64,000 nucleotides of DNA from Pseudoscleropodium purum. Its lineage: Eukaryota > Streptophyta > Bryopsida > Hypnales > Brachytheciaceae. The stretch is from contig OZ017805.1 in NCBI GenBank assembly GCA_963969395.1, positions 8,122,001 to 8,186,000 of the forward strand, read 5' to 3'. The notes below the pieces were generated by a model that made no database searches, was not told the origin of the DNA, and worked only from the letters and a program-made list of their open reading frames with translations. Shown here piece after piece: positions 1 to 10,349 of the stretch (within the stretch, counting starts at the first letter, position 1; each line of letters opens with the position of its first letter). The position numbers and the translations under genes are program-made.

Positions 1-218
1 TAACTCCGTAGATTTGTAATGTCTATATAAAAATTGGGTATATAAGGTGGCTTGTATTGAACAAATAGAAAACTCTAGATGCTATAGGCTTTATATAGTA
101 TCATACATAAATGCTTGTAGAACTTTGGGTGTACAAATGGGTTCTAGGAGAGTTAACAAGAAGTTTAGACTACTATAAGGTTTTTATGGAATTATAAAAA
201 GAACATTGTGGCACTATA
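1..218. other. unassigned flank before LTR A
   Basis: AT-rich sequence with no ORF above 60 codons and no match to the LTR families elsewhere in the window. There is no polypurine tract next to the LTR start at 219, so LTR A is not obviously the 3' LTR of an element lying to the left. Confidence 0.5.
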
Positions 219-1371
219 TGTAAGAGCACGAAAACTCAAACTAGATAAATTAGTCTAGACTTAGGTTAGATAGATTTGCAAATTTTATTTTTTTTGTAAC
301 CTCTAGAGATTTTTGTTACACTACGACTATAATAGAAATAGTTAGTTTCTAAATTGCTAAAAACATTAGTGACGTTACCGAAAAAAATCCGATACGGATC
401 CGGGATCTGGAAAAGTACTGGATTCCTAAAACCTATGTTCTAGACATCTGGTCTAGGAAACTAGGAGACCGTTAGGGAAACGGTCTTCTACCCGTTCCCC
501 ACTAAGAATTATCGGCCTCGCGTTGGATACTTAAACCCACCGCCACTTCTATTTCCCTCCCTCTCTGCTTGTTGAACTTGGTGAACGTATAGTTGAGAGG
601 AAAAGTGGTGAGTTAGCAACCGAGATAGGTAGAGAACAAAAAGATCAGTACAAGAATAGATTATTAGTTGTCTGTAATTCATGACGGTGGCTGCCGATCC
701 AGTTGTGCAAAAGTCTAAAATTGCAGTTCGTATGGTTTGTTTGGTTATCCCTTCCGATCTAGTTCACCAAGCTCAGTTAGAGAAGGACCTTATGTGTATT
801 AAGTGTGTCGGATTGTTAGATAGGCTGTAGAGTATGAAAAACAAGGAGATGATTTAGGAACTCATTTATGGAGTTTCGAACTAGTACAACCTGATAGTGA
901 GAGGTCGATCCGTAGCTTGGACGGAAGACATTTGGGCGGATGTCTATTTGTTTAAAAATAATGGACTCAAACTAGCCGAAAGAACGAATAAGTACATAGC
1001 TAGAAAGTTCTAGATTTAAGCCCATTCAAAGGAGGGTTTTGCCATTAGTGACTGTAAAAATGAGAGGCATAGACGGGTACTAAACTTTCTAATTCCGATC
1101 TTGTATTCGAAAAAGCTGTCGCAGCTTAGAATTTTGATTTTCTTAGTATACACCAAAATAGGAACGGAAACTAGTCATTAAGGAACCGGATCCGATTAGG
1201 TGGGGAAGGAAAACTCAGAATTAGCACGGAACGTGAAGTAGTGGGCCTCTTGGATCTAATCCGGTCAGGAGTAAGTAACAACGGAAACGGAATGCAACAC
1301 GGATTAGGTCTAGGACCGGATTATGATGGTAATCCGGATTCATGATGACAAACCGGAAAGGGTCCAGGGAC

Positions 1372-1378
1372 TATAAAA
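1372..1378 (+). promoter_or_regulatory. TATA box upstream of the LTR ORF, copy 1
   Basis: TATAAAA lies in the context GACTATAAAAGGAGG, 176 bp before the ATG. The same position in copy 2 reads TATAAAA and in copy 3 TATATAA. Start of transcription is expected about 25-35 bp downstream, near 1405 (inference). Confidence 0.65.
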
Positions 1379-1553
1379 GGAGGAGCTTTCACTGTTGCAC
1401 CCCCTTTTAGAAACTCGACCTTGAGCGTGCGCGGTTGAGTTTTTGGCGTTTGTGCGTTTGTGTTCTGTTTGTTTTGATTCCGGTTGAGATCGGAGAGAGA
1501 ACGTGAGCAACGGGACATGCGGCTAGGAGAGAGTGAGGTAGATTCGAGTGGGA

Positions 1554-3212
1554 ATGCCTCCGCTACAAAGGTCGAGACCAACGAGTCCCTCTGGAGGTGA
1601 GGTGAAGCTCCGGAAAGTTATTCCGGTTATTCCCTCCACAAAGCCGGAAAAGTCTCAACTCATGGATGATCTCAAATCCATGGGTTGCGTAGGGTTTGTC
1701 GAGAAACCCTGGGGATTTAGGGAGGAGAGAATGGTCAAGGAGCTCCTCGGAAAGTTGTCCAACCAGTTTGACAACACCGTGAGAGGAACTCCCGTCAGCT
1801 GGAACGAGGGGATGTGGAGAACGGTTTACGGTTTCCGGGCAGGAGGTTTGGGGATGGCCAGCCGGAAGGATGAGTTTGTCCGAGGGAAGTTCAAGGGAGC
1901 CATCAACCCGAAGGACGGATACGCGGTCGAGGATTGCTTGGATGACCGACACCGTCGGCTCCTGCAATTCTTGGTTCCGGTTCTTCACCCGGAAAAGCCG
2001 ACCAGGGTGACGATCACCCTCGGCAACACGATTTTCGGTGCCCTAAGTGGTACCCGGAAAGTGGACTGGGCACGGATCATTTCCGATCTCGTGGCCCAGC
2101 TGGTTAGTAGGGTTGGGAAGAAAAGGGCCACTCCAGTGTGCCCTTATCTCTTCCACCTCTATCGGGAGAACCAAGTCCTCACCGACATGGAGGAGAGGGT
2201 GTGGAAGACGCAGGAAGTGCTCCTGAAGTATGGGGAGTCGGAGACGGATGACGAGGCCGAATCCGATTCCGGGTCAGACCGGGAGTCTAACGAGGAAGAG
2301 GAGGAGCCGATGCCGCTGATCAAGCGACAGAAGCTGACACCTCCACACAAGCGCGGGACGCCTCCCGGTCAAGACAAACCGGCCCCGGAGGAGAAACCGG
2401 AAGCCGAGAAGACCAATTCCGGGGGAGACCCGGATATGCAAGATCCGTTCAACAGTCTGATCAACGTCCTCTGCAACATCAGGGCGGATTGGGAGGTCAA
2501 GCACAGGACGCTTGCGGCAATCGGCAAGTTGGTGGGTGCTGCACCGGACAGCAAATTGGCGGAACAAGTGGCGGAGTGCATCACGAATCCGGAAGAGACC
2601 CGGAAGCAGGAAGCCGAGATCCACCGGTTGCAGGAGGAGGTGGATAAACTGAAGGCAACACTTTTTGCCTATCAGGAAGACGTGACGGCCGCTCGGGAGA
2701 TGGCGGAGGAGACTCGGAAGGTAGCCGAGCAGATCAAGGCGGTCTTGGGAGAGACCGGAATGGCCGCTGCCAAGGCGAAGCTCTTCGACGAGAAGATCCA
2801 CGAAGAGAAGAAACTATCCGGTTCCCGGATAGTCCGGATTCTCGCGGACTTCGCTGAGCAGGTGGAGACAGCAATGGTGGAGGGGCGGAAGGCTGCGGAC
2901 CGGATCGAGGAGAGCAGCCGGAAGCTGACGGGAGCGACGTGCGACAAAGGTATTTACCTTTCGGACATCTCGCTACCGGATCTCTTTCCGGATGCAACTA
3001 TGGCGAAGGATAGGAAGGATTGGACTCCTGAGTCCAAGAAGTCTGCACGGACTGGGACTCCGGGCACGAGACCGGATATCACCATCGACCTGGAGTCTCC
3101 ACCCGGATCGAATCCTGCGAAGGGGGAACGGGTCCGGAATTTGAGCGAAGTCTTCGAGGAGCTAGTCCCGGAGGTCGGAAGCCCGACAATAGCATCTAGA
3201 GTTGTAGGGTAG
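1554..3212 (+). CDS. LTR-encoded 552-aa protein, copy 1 (intact ORF)
   Basis: Open from ATG 1554 to TAG 3210-3212. An upstream in-frame GTG at 1548 is not a plausible eukaryotic start. Function is unknown. Residues about 20-225 form a hydrophobic, probably folded domain shared with the decayed ORFs of family 2. Its pattern (LLQFLVPVLHPEKP, NTIFGAL, CPYLFHLY) reminds me of the 'putative plant transposon protein' domain (PF20167) often found in plant retroelement ORFs; this is from memory and unverified. Residues about 227-251 are acidic (Ser/Asp/Glu), followed by a basic KRQK motif that could be a nuclear signal. Residues about 345-460 are a long heptad-rich coiled coil. The tail (460-552) is polar with Pro/Ser. 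No CCHC knuckle, protease DSG/DTG or RT motif is visible. Closest paralogues are at 29478-31136 and 42940-44598. Confidence 0.8.
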   Translation: MPPLQRSRPTSPSGGEVKLRKVIPVIPSTKPEKSQLMDDLKSMGCVGFVEKPWGFREERMVKELLGKLSNQFDNTVRGTPVSWNEGMWRTVYGFRAGGLGMASRKDEFVRGKFKGAINPKDGYAVEDCLDDRHRRLLQFLVPVLHPEKPTRVTITLGNTIFGALSGTRKVDWARIISDLVAQLVSRVGKKRATPVCPYLFHLYRENQVLTDMEERVWKTQEVLLKYGESETDDEAESDSGSDRESNEEEEEPMPLIKRQKLTPPHKRGTPPGQDKPAPEEKPEAEKTNSGGDPDMQDPFNSLINVLCNIRADWEVKHRTLAAIGKLVGAAPDSKLAEQVAECITNPEETRKQEAEIHRLQEEVDKLKATLFAYQEDVTAAREMAEETRKVAEQIKAVLGETGMAAAKAKLFDEKIHEEKKLSGSRIVRILADFAEQVETAMVEGRKAADRIEESSRKLTGATCDKGIYLSDISLPDLFPDATMAKDRKDWTPESKKSARTGTPGTRPDITIDLESPPGSNPAKGERVRNLSEVFEELVPEVGSPTIASRVVG

Positions 3213-3363
3213 ATAGGATTTTAATTTCAGTTAGGAGTAGGAGCGGATCCGGATCCGGATCCGGCTCAACAGTATTAGGTTAGACCGGAAGTTAGATTAA
3301 GGTGGCGGCGGACCCCCACGGGTTTTCCGCTCCTTTTTGTGCTTTTAGGGTTTTTACCCTTTG

Positions 3364-3372
3364 TATATAAAT
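3364..3372 (+). promoter_or_regulatory. second TATA box, downstream of the ORF, copy 1
   Basis: TATATAAAT in the context CCTTTGTATATAAATCGG. The box is kept in all four family-1 copies (31288-31296, 44750-44758, and inverted 50317-50325). It is followed by a pyrimidine-rich run ending in TCTCTCTCCAG. It may be the promoter of the genomic RNA, which would place the ORF in U3; this is inference. Confidence 0.5.
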
Positions 3373-4305
3373 CGGTTCCCGCGATGGGAATTAGGAGTTG
3401 TCCATTTTGCAAATTTTGTTGTACCTTTCTTTTCTCCTCATTGTGTGTCTCTCTCCAGCGCGACAGGATTGTATGATGTGGAGTTAGGATAGTACGAGTT
3501 GGTTTGCAAGTGATTTCTCCCCTTGGTGTTTATTTTCCGATCCTAGGTGCATGTGAGTAGGTACCGAAGAGTTGGGAGTGAACTTAGTTCCTCAGCACGT
3601 CTAGAGTTTGAGATTCCGGGTGAGAAAGCCGTTGTTAGGCTAGGCGGGTAGGGAGGGATTCCCTAGCTGCGCTAGAACTCCCGGGTGGGAAATCCGGTTG
3701 AGTGTCCGATCTCCTGTGAGGTCTCACCACCCGTATGGGTAACGGAAGAACTTTAGTTGATGTTGGAACGGACGGGTGCACTTGTAACCACCTGTCTTCG
3801 CACGGATCGGAAGTAGCATCAAGGTCGTTGTAGTATGAGAGGGTCGAGTGTGGGGTCTTTGTGTGACCTACAATCTGGATTGCTATCTGGGTTGTTGTGA
3901 AGGACCAAACCAGATCCGGAGTAGCTTAGGAGTTTAGGAAGTAGGACAGTGGGTCTTCAGCCACTATAAGTCACGGAAGGAGTGGTGGGCCTACCACTCT
4001 CAAAATTAAGCGGCGACCCCTCTGATGGTGAAACAGAGGCAAAACCAAACCGGATAGGATTACGGGTACAGGATGACCATCCGGACCGGATTGGTCAGGA
4101 CGGATTTCTAGGATCGGAAGTTGTGAGATCCTGGGATTTAGGTATTTGGACAGACCGGATCGTTAGTAGGACCGGAAGCACGGAGAAATCCGGTCTATAG
4201 TTATCCGGTGTGGTGGTATTTTTGGTTCTATATCTAGGACCGGAAAGTAAGATTGGGATACTGACTGAGCTTAACTGCTTAATAAAGCTAGATACTTCAC
4301 AGGAT

Positions 4306-4345
4306 CTCGTGGGTTCGATCTTTAGAGTCACTTAGTTATACTCTA
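4306..4345 (+). promoter_or_regulatory. conserved U5-like block near the LTR end
   Basis: The block begins CTCGTGGGTTCGATC and ends with ACTTAGTTATACTCTA. It is nearly unchanged at 32228-32267, 45691-45730 and, inverted, 49344-49383. It resembles, as I recall, the conserved motif near the LTR 3' end of Tat/Athila-type plant Ty3/gypsy elements. GGTTCGATC also resembles a pol III B box, but no tRNA fold can be drawn. Confidence 0.45.
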
Positions 4346-7014
4346 GGGCGATTTTTGTGAGTATAATGGGGAATTGACCTGCCCTGTGCTGCGACAAAAG
4401 CCTACCCAGGTTACGGTCATAGTGGCCAATACCATTTTCAGGGTTGTCAAGGACCGGATTGTCTATTGGGGTAGAGTGATTCAAAGAGTAGTAGGCAAAC
4501 TAGCAGAGCACGGAGGCTGGACAAAACACAGCCCTATCACCCTGTATCTATTCCAACCCTATCACCACAAGGAGGGCTTGAGTATAGAGGAGACGATTCA
4601 GTACAACACCAGAGTCAAGATCTTGAAGTACAAATGAGTTGGGGAGGGAAAAGAAGGAGGAGAACGAATCCAAAGAAGAGCAACCAAAAGAAGAAGAAGC
4701 AATGGAACAAAAATGAAGGAAGTCCACAGATTCAGCTACACAAAAGAAGGCGCTAACATCGAAACAGAAGGAACCAATTCCAGATCCGGAACATCCTCAA
4801 TAGCTGGAGTTCCTTGAAGTCGGAATCCAGTGGATGCAACAGGCTAAACAGATGTATGGCGACCTGGAGGATTATATGCTCCTTATCACAAGCAAATTTA
4901 AGGTAGAGTCAAACCAAATTTAGGAGAAGATCCAAAAATTGAAGGAAGAAAAGGATAGTCTCAAGTCTCAACTTGAGTGGACAGATGGAGAGCTGAACAT
5001 GGTGAGACGGAAAGAGACGGAGGCTCTTCAACTCATTTACAATCTCAAGGAACTCGTCATGGTTCCAGAGCATATGGTGATCTGAGCTGACTTTTACACC
5101 GCCTAGTTGAAAAAAAAAGGACACATGACCAGATCTAGGATGGTAAAGATCCTGGTCGACTTCGAAGCCCGGATGGGCATTGTTTTGAAGGACATGCGAA
5201 AGTTGCTAGGATACTTGGAACCAAAACGGGCCATTGACTTAGAAGGGTTTCCGAAAGTCCCTAGGAGCATATTCCGGGATACTCCGGTTTGACAAACCCC
5301 AATCTAGCAAGCTTTTAGTAGTCCGATTCAGCCACAATCGAAGGAACTGAAGTCTATCCTCACTCTAGTTGCGGGTCCATTAGGCAGTCAAGCACTGACT
5401 CCATCAGGACTAGCAATATCGGAGCCGAAGAAAGGGACAAGTGAGAAGTCTGTTTTTGCAAAGCAAAGAGTTTCCGTCCTTATTTTTTCACCACCTGGGA
5501 AAATCATGGCCGAAAAGTTCATGGTACCTAGATTGGCTATTTGCGGCAATCTTAATGCACGGATTGGAATAATGACGAATCCGGCTCGGTCTCATCTACA
5601 AGATTTCTCCCATATGCAGCAATCGATGCCAAAACGAGATGGTGCTAAGATTGAATTCAATGAGTTGTTGCAAGCCAATGATTTGGAGATTTAGAAGATT
5701 GAGGAGTCGGAAGAGGAGGTGTAGAAGTCTGGATCTGAAGAAGAGATGGAATCTAAAGACTCACCTCCAAAAGTTTCATGTAAGCCTCAAACTCAGTTAT
5801 TAGCAAAGGATACACCAGTGAAGGCACCGGTGAAGACTCCAAGCAGTCAGAGTAGGAGGAGCTCAAAAAAGGCACAATGGGGTAGATAGAGTGAAGGTAG
5901 TTAGGTAGGATTTTCATTCCGGGATGGGATTTCTAAGTGTAGGCCTAAGTTCCAAATTGTTTTAGGGATTTTGGATTTATTGGGATAATTGGGCTGTGAA
6001 TGTTCCGGATATCTCGAGTTGTTTACTGATTAGTTGCTTTGATTTCCGAGGTGCCTTTTTGGCTTTTTAGGCGTTGACTTTGGTTTTGGTTTTTATAGGC
6101 AAACAAGTTTATTGCCCTCTCATTCCATCCTAGCAATTAGTTTGTTGTATATCATTCCCTTCTTTAATTTGAGTCACTTGGTGAACATTCTGGCTCCAAT
6201 CGTGTATTTGGATTGTATTAATTTGTTACTTGGAATGTTGAGATGTGAGAAGGACGGGTGAGGAGGAATCTGGATTTTGGATAACTATATCGGATTAAGG
6301 GAATGCCATTGTAATGTGGTAGATACGAAACGAAAGAGATGCACGTGGTGTTTTTGAACTACCGAAACGGTAATCCAGTTTCTAGTATAAAGTGGTGTGA
6401 GTGTAAATCTAGAATTGGAAATAATTTTGTGCGGAGATTAGCAACCCTTGGAGGAAACTCCCACTCACCAAAAGGTCTGCCAACCTTGGAATTCGTCTTA
6501 CATCTAAAAAGATTACCCCCTTGTTAGTTTCGGGTGCCTGGGATCTGTCGTTGTAATAAGGAGGAGTGAAAGCAGTCTTGAGTGATCTGCGTTCCGGATC
6601 GGCCATCCAAGATGTTGTAAGGATCCGGATCTACCTTCTGCACTACAACACCTTGAGTATTTGGGTGTTTATTTGTTTATTTGTTTTTACCTGTGTAGTG
6701 AATTAGAGAAAGAGTGGTGAAGTCCCTACCTCTTGAAAGATCAAGAGTGGCCTTCTGATGGTAAAACAAAGGAATTGAAAACTAATGTATTAAGAGACAT
6801 AACCAGAAATCAAGTGATACCAAATTCGGATTAAAATCCGGATAATAGTTAATTTCGAAAAAGGAGTGGAAGAAAGTAGTCGGTAAAAGAGAAAAACGAG
6901 CATCTAGTTACTGAAGTTTGGAAACACATCTAGAATTCTCTAGGACAATAATTCATGTCATCTTACCACGTTTTTGTGTGTAAAGATACTTAGGCCTAGA
7001 CTGCGCATGTGACA

Positions 7015-7694
7015 CGAGACAAAGGAGTTGCGCATGGTACCTTTGAACTACCAGAATAGTAATCCGGTCTCTAGTAAAGAGTGGTGTGAATGCAGATCCG
7101 AAATTGGAAACGATTATGTGTGGAGATTAGCGACTATTAGAGGAAAATCCCATTGACCAGAAGGTCTGCCAACCTTGGGATCTGTCTTATATCTAAAAAG
7201 ATTATCCCTTTGTCAGTTTTAGGTGCTTGAGATTTGTCATTGTAGTAAAGAGGAATGAACGTAGTCCTAAGTGACTTGCATTCTGGATTGGCCATCCGAA
7301 ATGTTGTGAGGATCTGGATCTACCTTCTGTGCTACAACACCTTGAGTACTTAGGTGTTTGTTTGTTTTTGCCTATATAGTGAATAAAAAAAGAGTGGTGA
7401 AGTCCCTACCCCTCGAAAGATCAAGAACGACTTCTCTGATGGTAAAACAAAGGAATTGAAAATTAGTGTATTGAGAGATGTAACCAAAAACCGAGTGATA
7501 CCGAATCCGGATTAGAATTTGGATAGTAGTTGATGTTGGAAAAAGAGTAGAAGAGAGTAGTGGAAAGAAGAAAAATCAACCATCTGGATACTGAAGTTTC
7601 AAAGAACATCTGGAATTCCCTAGGACGATTATTTGTATCATCTTATCACATTTTTGTGTATAAAGATACTTATGCCTAGACTGTGCGTACAACA
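7015..7694 (+). repeat. truncated family-2 LTR tail
   Basis: Begins abruptly at CGAGACAAAGGAG, which in full LTRs lies about 700 bp before the 3' end, and runs to GCGTACAACA at 7694. It repeats the last 700 bp of LTR A, directly after LTR A. No ORF remains. It is either the remnant of a second LTR joined by deletion or a local duplication. Confidence 0.7.
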
Positions 7695-8560
7695 TTATGA
7701 TGGAGTCTAGTTTGACTCTAAAGTTAGTTAGTAGAAGGTATGTATTTTGGTGTTGAAACATGAACTCAGGTGTATTTTAGGGGTCAAGTATGAACTTGGA
7801 TTTTGTTTAGGGCATGGGAAGTGGTTTTGAGGCAAGTCATAGGGAGTATTTGAATTTTGTGGACATAGGAAATGGAATCCCATTGATTTAGGAAGTAATG
7901 GGATATTATGAATGTACCAAAGGGATCCAAAGCAAACTTGTACACCATTTATTTGAACTCATACTAACTTTGGGTACATACTAGTGTCTTCATGTACTTT
8001 AAGAACAACATTTGAAGTTGAAGAGAAAAAGTTGAAAGCCTAGTAGGTTGCGGTACATGCTCAAACAGGCTATTAACCTGTATAGATCAAATGCACAATG
8101 CAAGGTCACATCTTGAAGTATGAGTGACTTTATTAGTTGGATATTGGGTTAAGCAATCGAAATTTGTGAACAATAATATGTATTTTTTGCCTAACGGATG
8201 GAGTTTTATTTACAATTCCAAGTAGTAAATCCACAAATAATTATAGGAAAGTACATGTTTGATTTCTTTCAACCTTGATTTGTTAAAAAAATCAAAGAAT
8301 GAAATGTTTGTTGTTGTATATATCATGTTGAAATGGAAGAATTGAAGGTAACTTTTAATTACATGAGAATAGGGTTGTCTTGTTGGACATGTTCAAGGGT
8401 TTTAGTGACGTGTTGGACATTTGACATCTGACGTTGTACTAGACAAATGTTGAATAAGGGTGACAACCTCATCAAGTAAGGATAAAAAAATTATCCCTTA
8501 GTAAATGAAATTGGCTTAGGTGGTTGGTTTTTTGGACTAATTTGGATTGCCAAAACCATG
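7695..8560. other. no recognisable gene
   Basis: AT-rich single-copy-looking sequence. No ORF with family resemblance was found. Confidence 0.5.
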
Positions 8561-8569
8561 TCAACTAGG

Positions 8570-8890
8570 GTAACTACGGATTTAGGAGCAACTTCAGGTC
8601 CCAACTTTAGGGCAATGTTAGATAACAATCTAAAGGCGACTACACTTTACAGGACTAAGGCGACTTTGGATAAAGGCGACTGCGAGTACAATGTTGCCTA
8701 GGCAACTATGGCTTTGGTGACCAAGGCGACTTCTGGTCTAGGCGACATCAGGTCCTATGATATAGGCAACTTCATATTAAAGGGCAACTTCAAGTCTAGA
8801 CTACATGAGGCGATTGCGGATTTAGGGAGGCGAGGACAGGTTCAGGATTTTAGGTTGACTTCAAGTCTAACTTTAACCTCTAAATGCCTG
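8570..8890 (+). repeat. degenerate short repeat with AGGCGACTTCAGGTCTA-like units
   Basis: GGCGAC, GGCAAC or GGCGAT recurs about a dozen times at spacings of roughly 15-30 bp, usually followed by TTC or TAC and an AGGTCTA-like stretch (for example 8631-8660 and 8715-8760). A 71-codon ORF (8708-8923) reads through part of it as Gly-Asp/Asn-Phe/Ile-rich units, and I regard that ORF as a by-product of the repeat. Confidence 0.55.
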
Positions 8891-8899
8891 AGGTACCAA

Positions 8900-10340
8900 A
8901 ATTTGGTGTTTGGAAAACTTTGAAGTTAAATAAAACCTTATTAAGTTGCTACTTTTTTGAACTTTGAAGGTTGTAATATATAATTGATTATACGAGTCCT
9001 TGATTATAGGGCTACATATTTTCTAATGTAGGGAGTGGAATTACATTTTGTGTATATAAGCTTTGTAAATTTTATAAAATTATATTATATTATTTTTTGG
9101 TGCCAAAATACAACTATTGACTATCTTCATGATTTTTGAGGCTTCTTTTTGACCTTTTTATGCACAGATCAAGGATAGTGGATGTGCTACTATCCTAATT
9201 TTTATTTCAAATAGAAGCATCTAATTTTCACTTGATGCACCCAGAGGAACGGCTAACAAGGAGCCTTCGTTTTGAATCTAAGGCATTGCCCTCTAGGAGG
9301 TTAGACTTAGCTAGATGGAATTGCTTGCCTTTTCTATATTCAAGGCCCTATGTGATGAACTCTACCACAAATGTAGCATCAACAACCATAGATTAATCCA
9401 AAGACAATGTAGTGAAAAGCATCATCAATAGTCTTCCAAGTTGAAGCCCAATTACGACATCTATTTGCTCATCATTCTCATTGAAATGTACTATCTTTAT
9501 ACTAAGGCATTTATATTCACAGACTCCATGTATTGAGGTTACACCACATATGAAACTATATGTAGATGTCAAAGAAGTTGTTTCTATATTGAACAATATA
9601 TTCATTAAAATGAGAGAATTCCACAATAATGAGAGGTCATAAAGCTTACTATCAAACCAAAGTGAGGTAAGAAGTACCAAAGATAATAAAAAAATAAAGC
9701 ATGCAAAAATAATATGGTACTTGAAACAATGAAAATGAGAAGAGTTGATGTTGGAAGATTATTGTATATATAGAAAACACGAATTTAGGAACTAATTTCA
9801 ACGATAGAACACCGATGATCTAATAAAGATGATCATGAAAATGTATGTATTACGTGTGTATAGGCTTCACTAAGGCACAAAGTTCAATGTCATATATAAT
9901 GCTATCATTTATCTACCAAAATCTAATTTTTTAATGCAAACATTTATCATGCCTGTGATTTACTTTTGAGCTTCTATAATGCCTTTAAAATCTCTAGGCC
10001 TCAATTGTATCCAATTTCAATCTTCTTGTATTTATGCAAGAATTCTTACTACTACAATTGCAAAGACTTCTTCTCCCAAGCATCCCCAATTGGAGTAGAA
10101 CAACAACTATGACATTCTCCATCACATGACTGTTTTTTTTCACCCCTTCAAACAATGCATGGTGACATGGAAGTAAGGGTGCAACAATAGGAAGTATTTG
10201 ACATCTCCTGCTTTGAACCTTTGACTTCAACATTTCTAGAGTGACTGGACATCTATTGTTACCATGGAGCCTTCTCTAAGGACCTCTATTGGAAGTGTTG
10301 TGAAAGTTTTGTGAAAAAAAAGGACCTTCTCACACAAGAG
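8900..10340. other. no recognisable gene
   Basis: AT-rich. A minus-strand ORF of 95 codons (9393-9680) and one of 79 codons (9994-10233) are present, but neither has motifs or neighbours that support a gene. Confidence 0.45.
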
Positions 10341-10349
10341 TCAATCAAT

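Larger units (their letters stand above)
1117..4396 (+). mobile_element. family-1 copy 1: ORF-bearing solo LTR, 3280 bp
   Basis: Termini are TGTCGCAGC and GCTGCGACA, a perfect 9-bp inverted repeat with TG...CA ends. It is flanked by a perfect 5-bp duplication AAAGC (1112-1116 and 4397-4401), and the interrupted ORF of LTR A continues directly across the empty site. Internal order: TATA box, leader, 552-aa ORF, GGATCC repeats, second TATA box, pyrimidine-rich stretch ending in CAG, and a U5-like block. There are no direct repeats at its two ends, so it is one LTR (solo) and not a small element with its own LTRs. Collinearity with family 2, whose copy E follows an integrase, supports this. An unknown self-contained element with LTR-like ends remains possible. 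Confidence 0.85.
681..5889 (+). pseudogene. decayed LTR-encoded ORF of LTR A, split by copy 1
   Basis: The relic starts at ATG 681 and can be followed to TAG at 5887-5889 through many stops (often TAG) and frame changes. Copy 1 interrupts it at 1117-4396. Recognisable blocks are a CVGLLDRL segment, RGRSVAWTEDIWADVY, SKEGFAISDCKNERHRR and, after the insertion, the LYLFQPYHHKE region, an acidic Lys/Glu stretch, a coiled-coil stretch and a lysine-rich C-terminus. The same block order is found in the intact 552-aa ORF of family 1. It is non-functional as read. The homology was judged by eye; no profile search was possible. Confidence 0.7.
219..7014 (+). mobile_element. family-2 LTR A (about 3.5 kb), interrupted by copy 1
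   Basis: It starts TGTAAGAGCACGAAAACTC and ends CTGCGCATGTGACA. It aligns along its length with LTRs B, C, D and E of this window. Removing copy 1 and one TSD leaves about 3511 bp, close to the roughly 3555 bp of C, D and E. The body carries a decayed ORF (681-5889). The immediate flanks (CTATA on the left, CGAGA on the right) do not form a convincing 5-bp target-site duplication. On the right it abuts another LTR tail of the same family, so this locus was probably rearranged after insertion. That it is an LTR is inferred from LTR E, which follows an integrase and polypurine tract. Confidence 0.8.

Noticed and set aside
1548..1553. GTG start giving a 554-aa product
   Set aside because: GTG is not a normal eukaryotic start. 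The ATG six bases later (1554; 29478; 42940) is used in all copies.
1563..2997. Long minus-strand ORFs opposite the LTR ORF (also at 30198-30871 and 42949-44383)
   Set aside because: They mirror a GC-rich, codon-biased plus-strand gene and lose their frame in the decayed relatives. No motif supports them.
4300..4325. tRNA or tRNA-derived SINE suggested by GGTTCGATC
   Set aside because: No acceptor or T-stem pairing and no clear A box. The block fits a conserved LTR end better.
214..7019. 5-bp target duplication around LTR A
   Set aside because: CTATA and CGAGA differ at two of five positions by transversions; this is not convincing.
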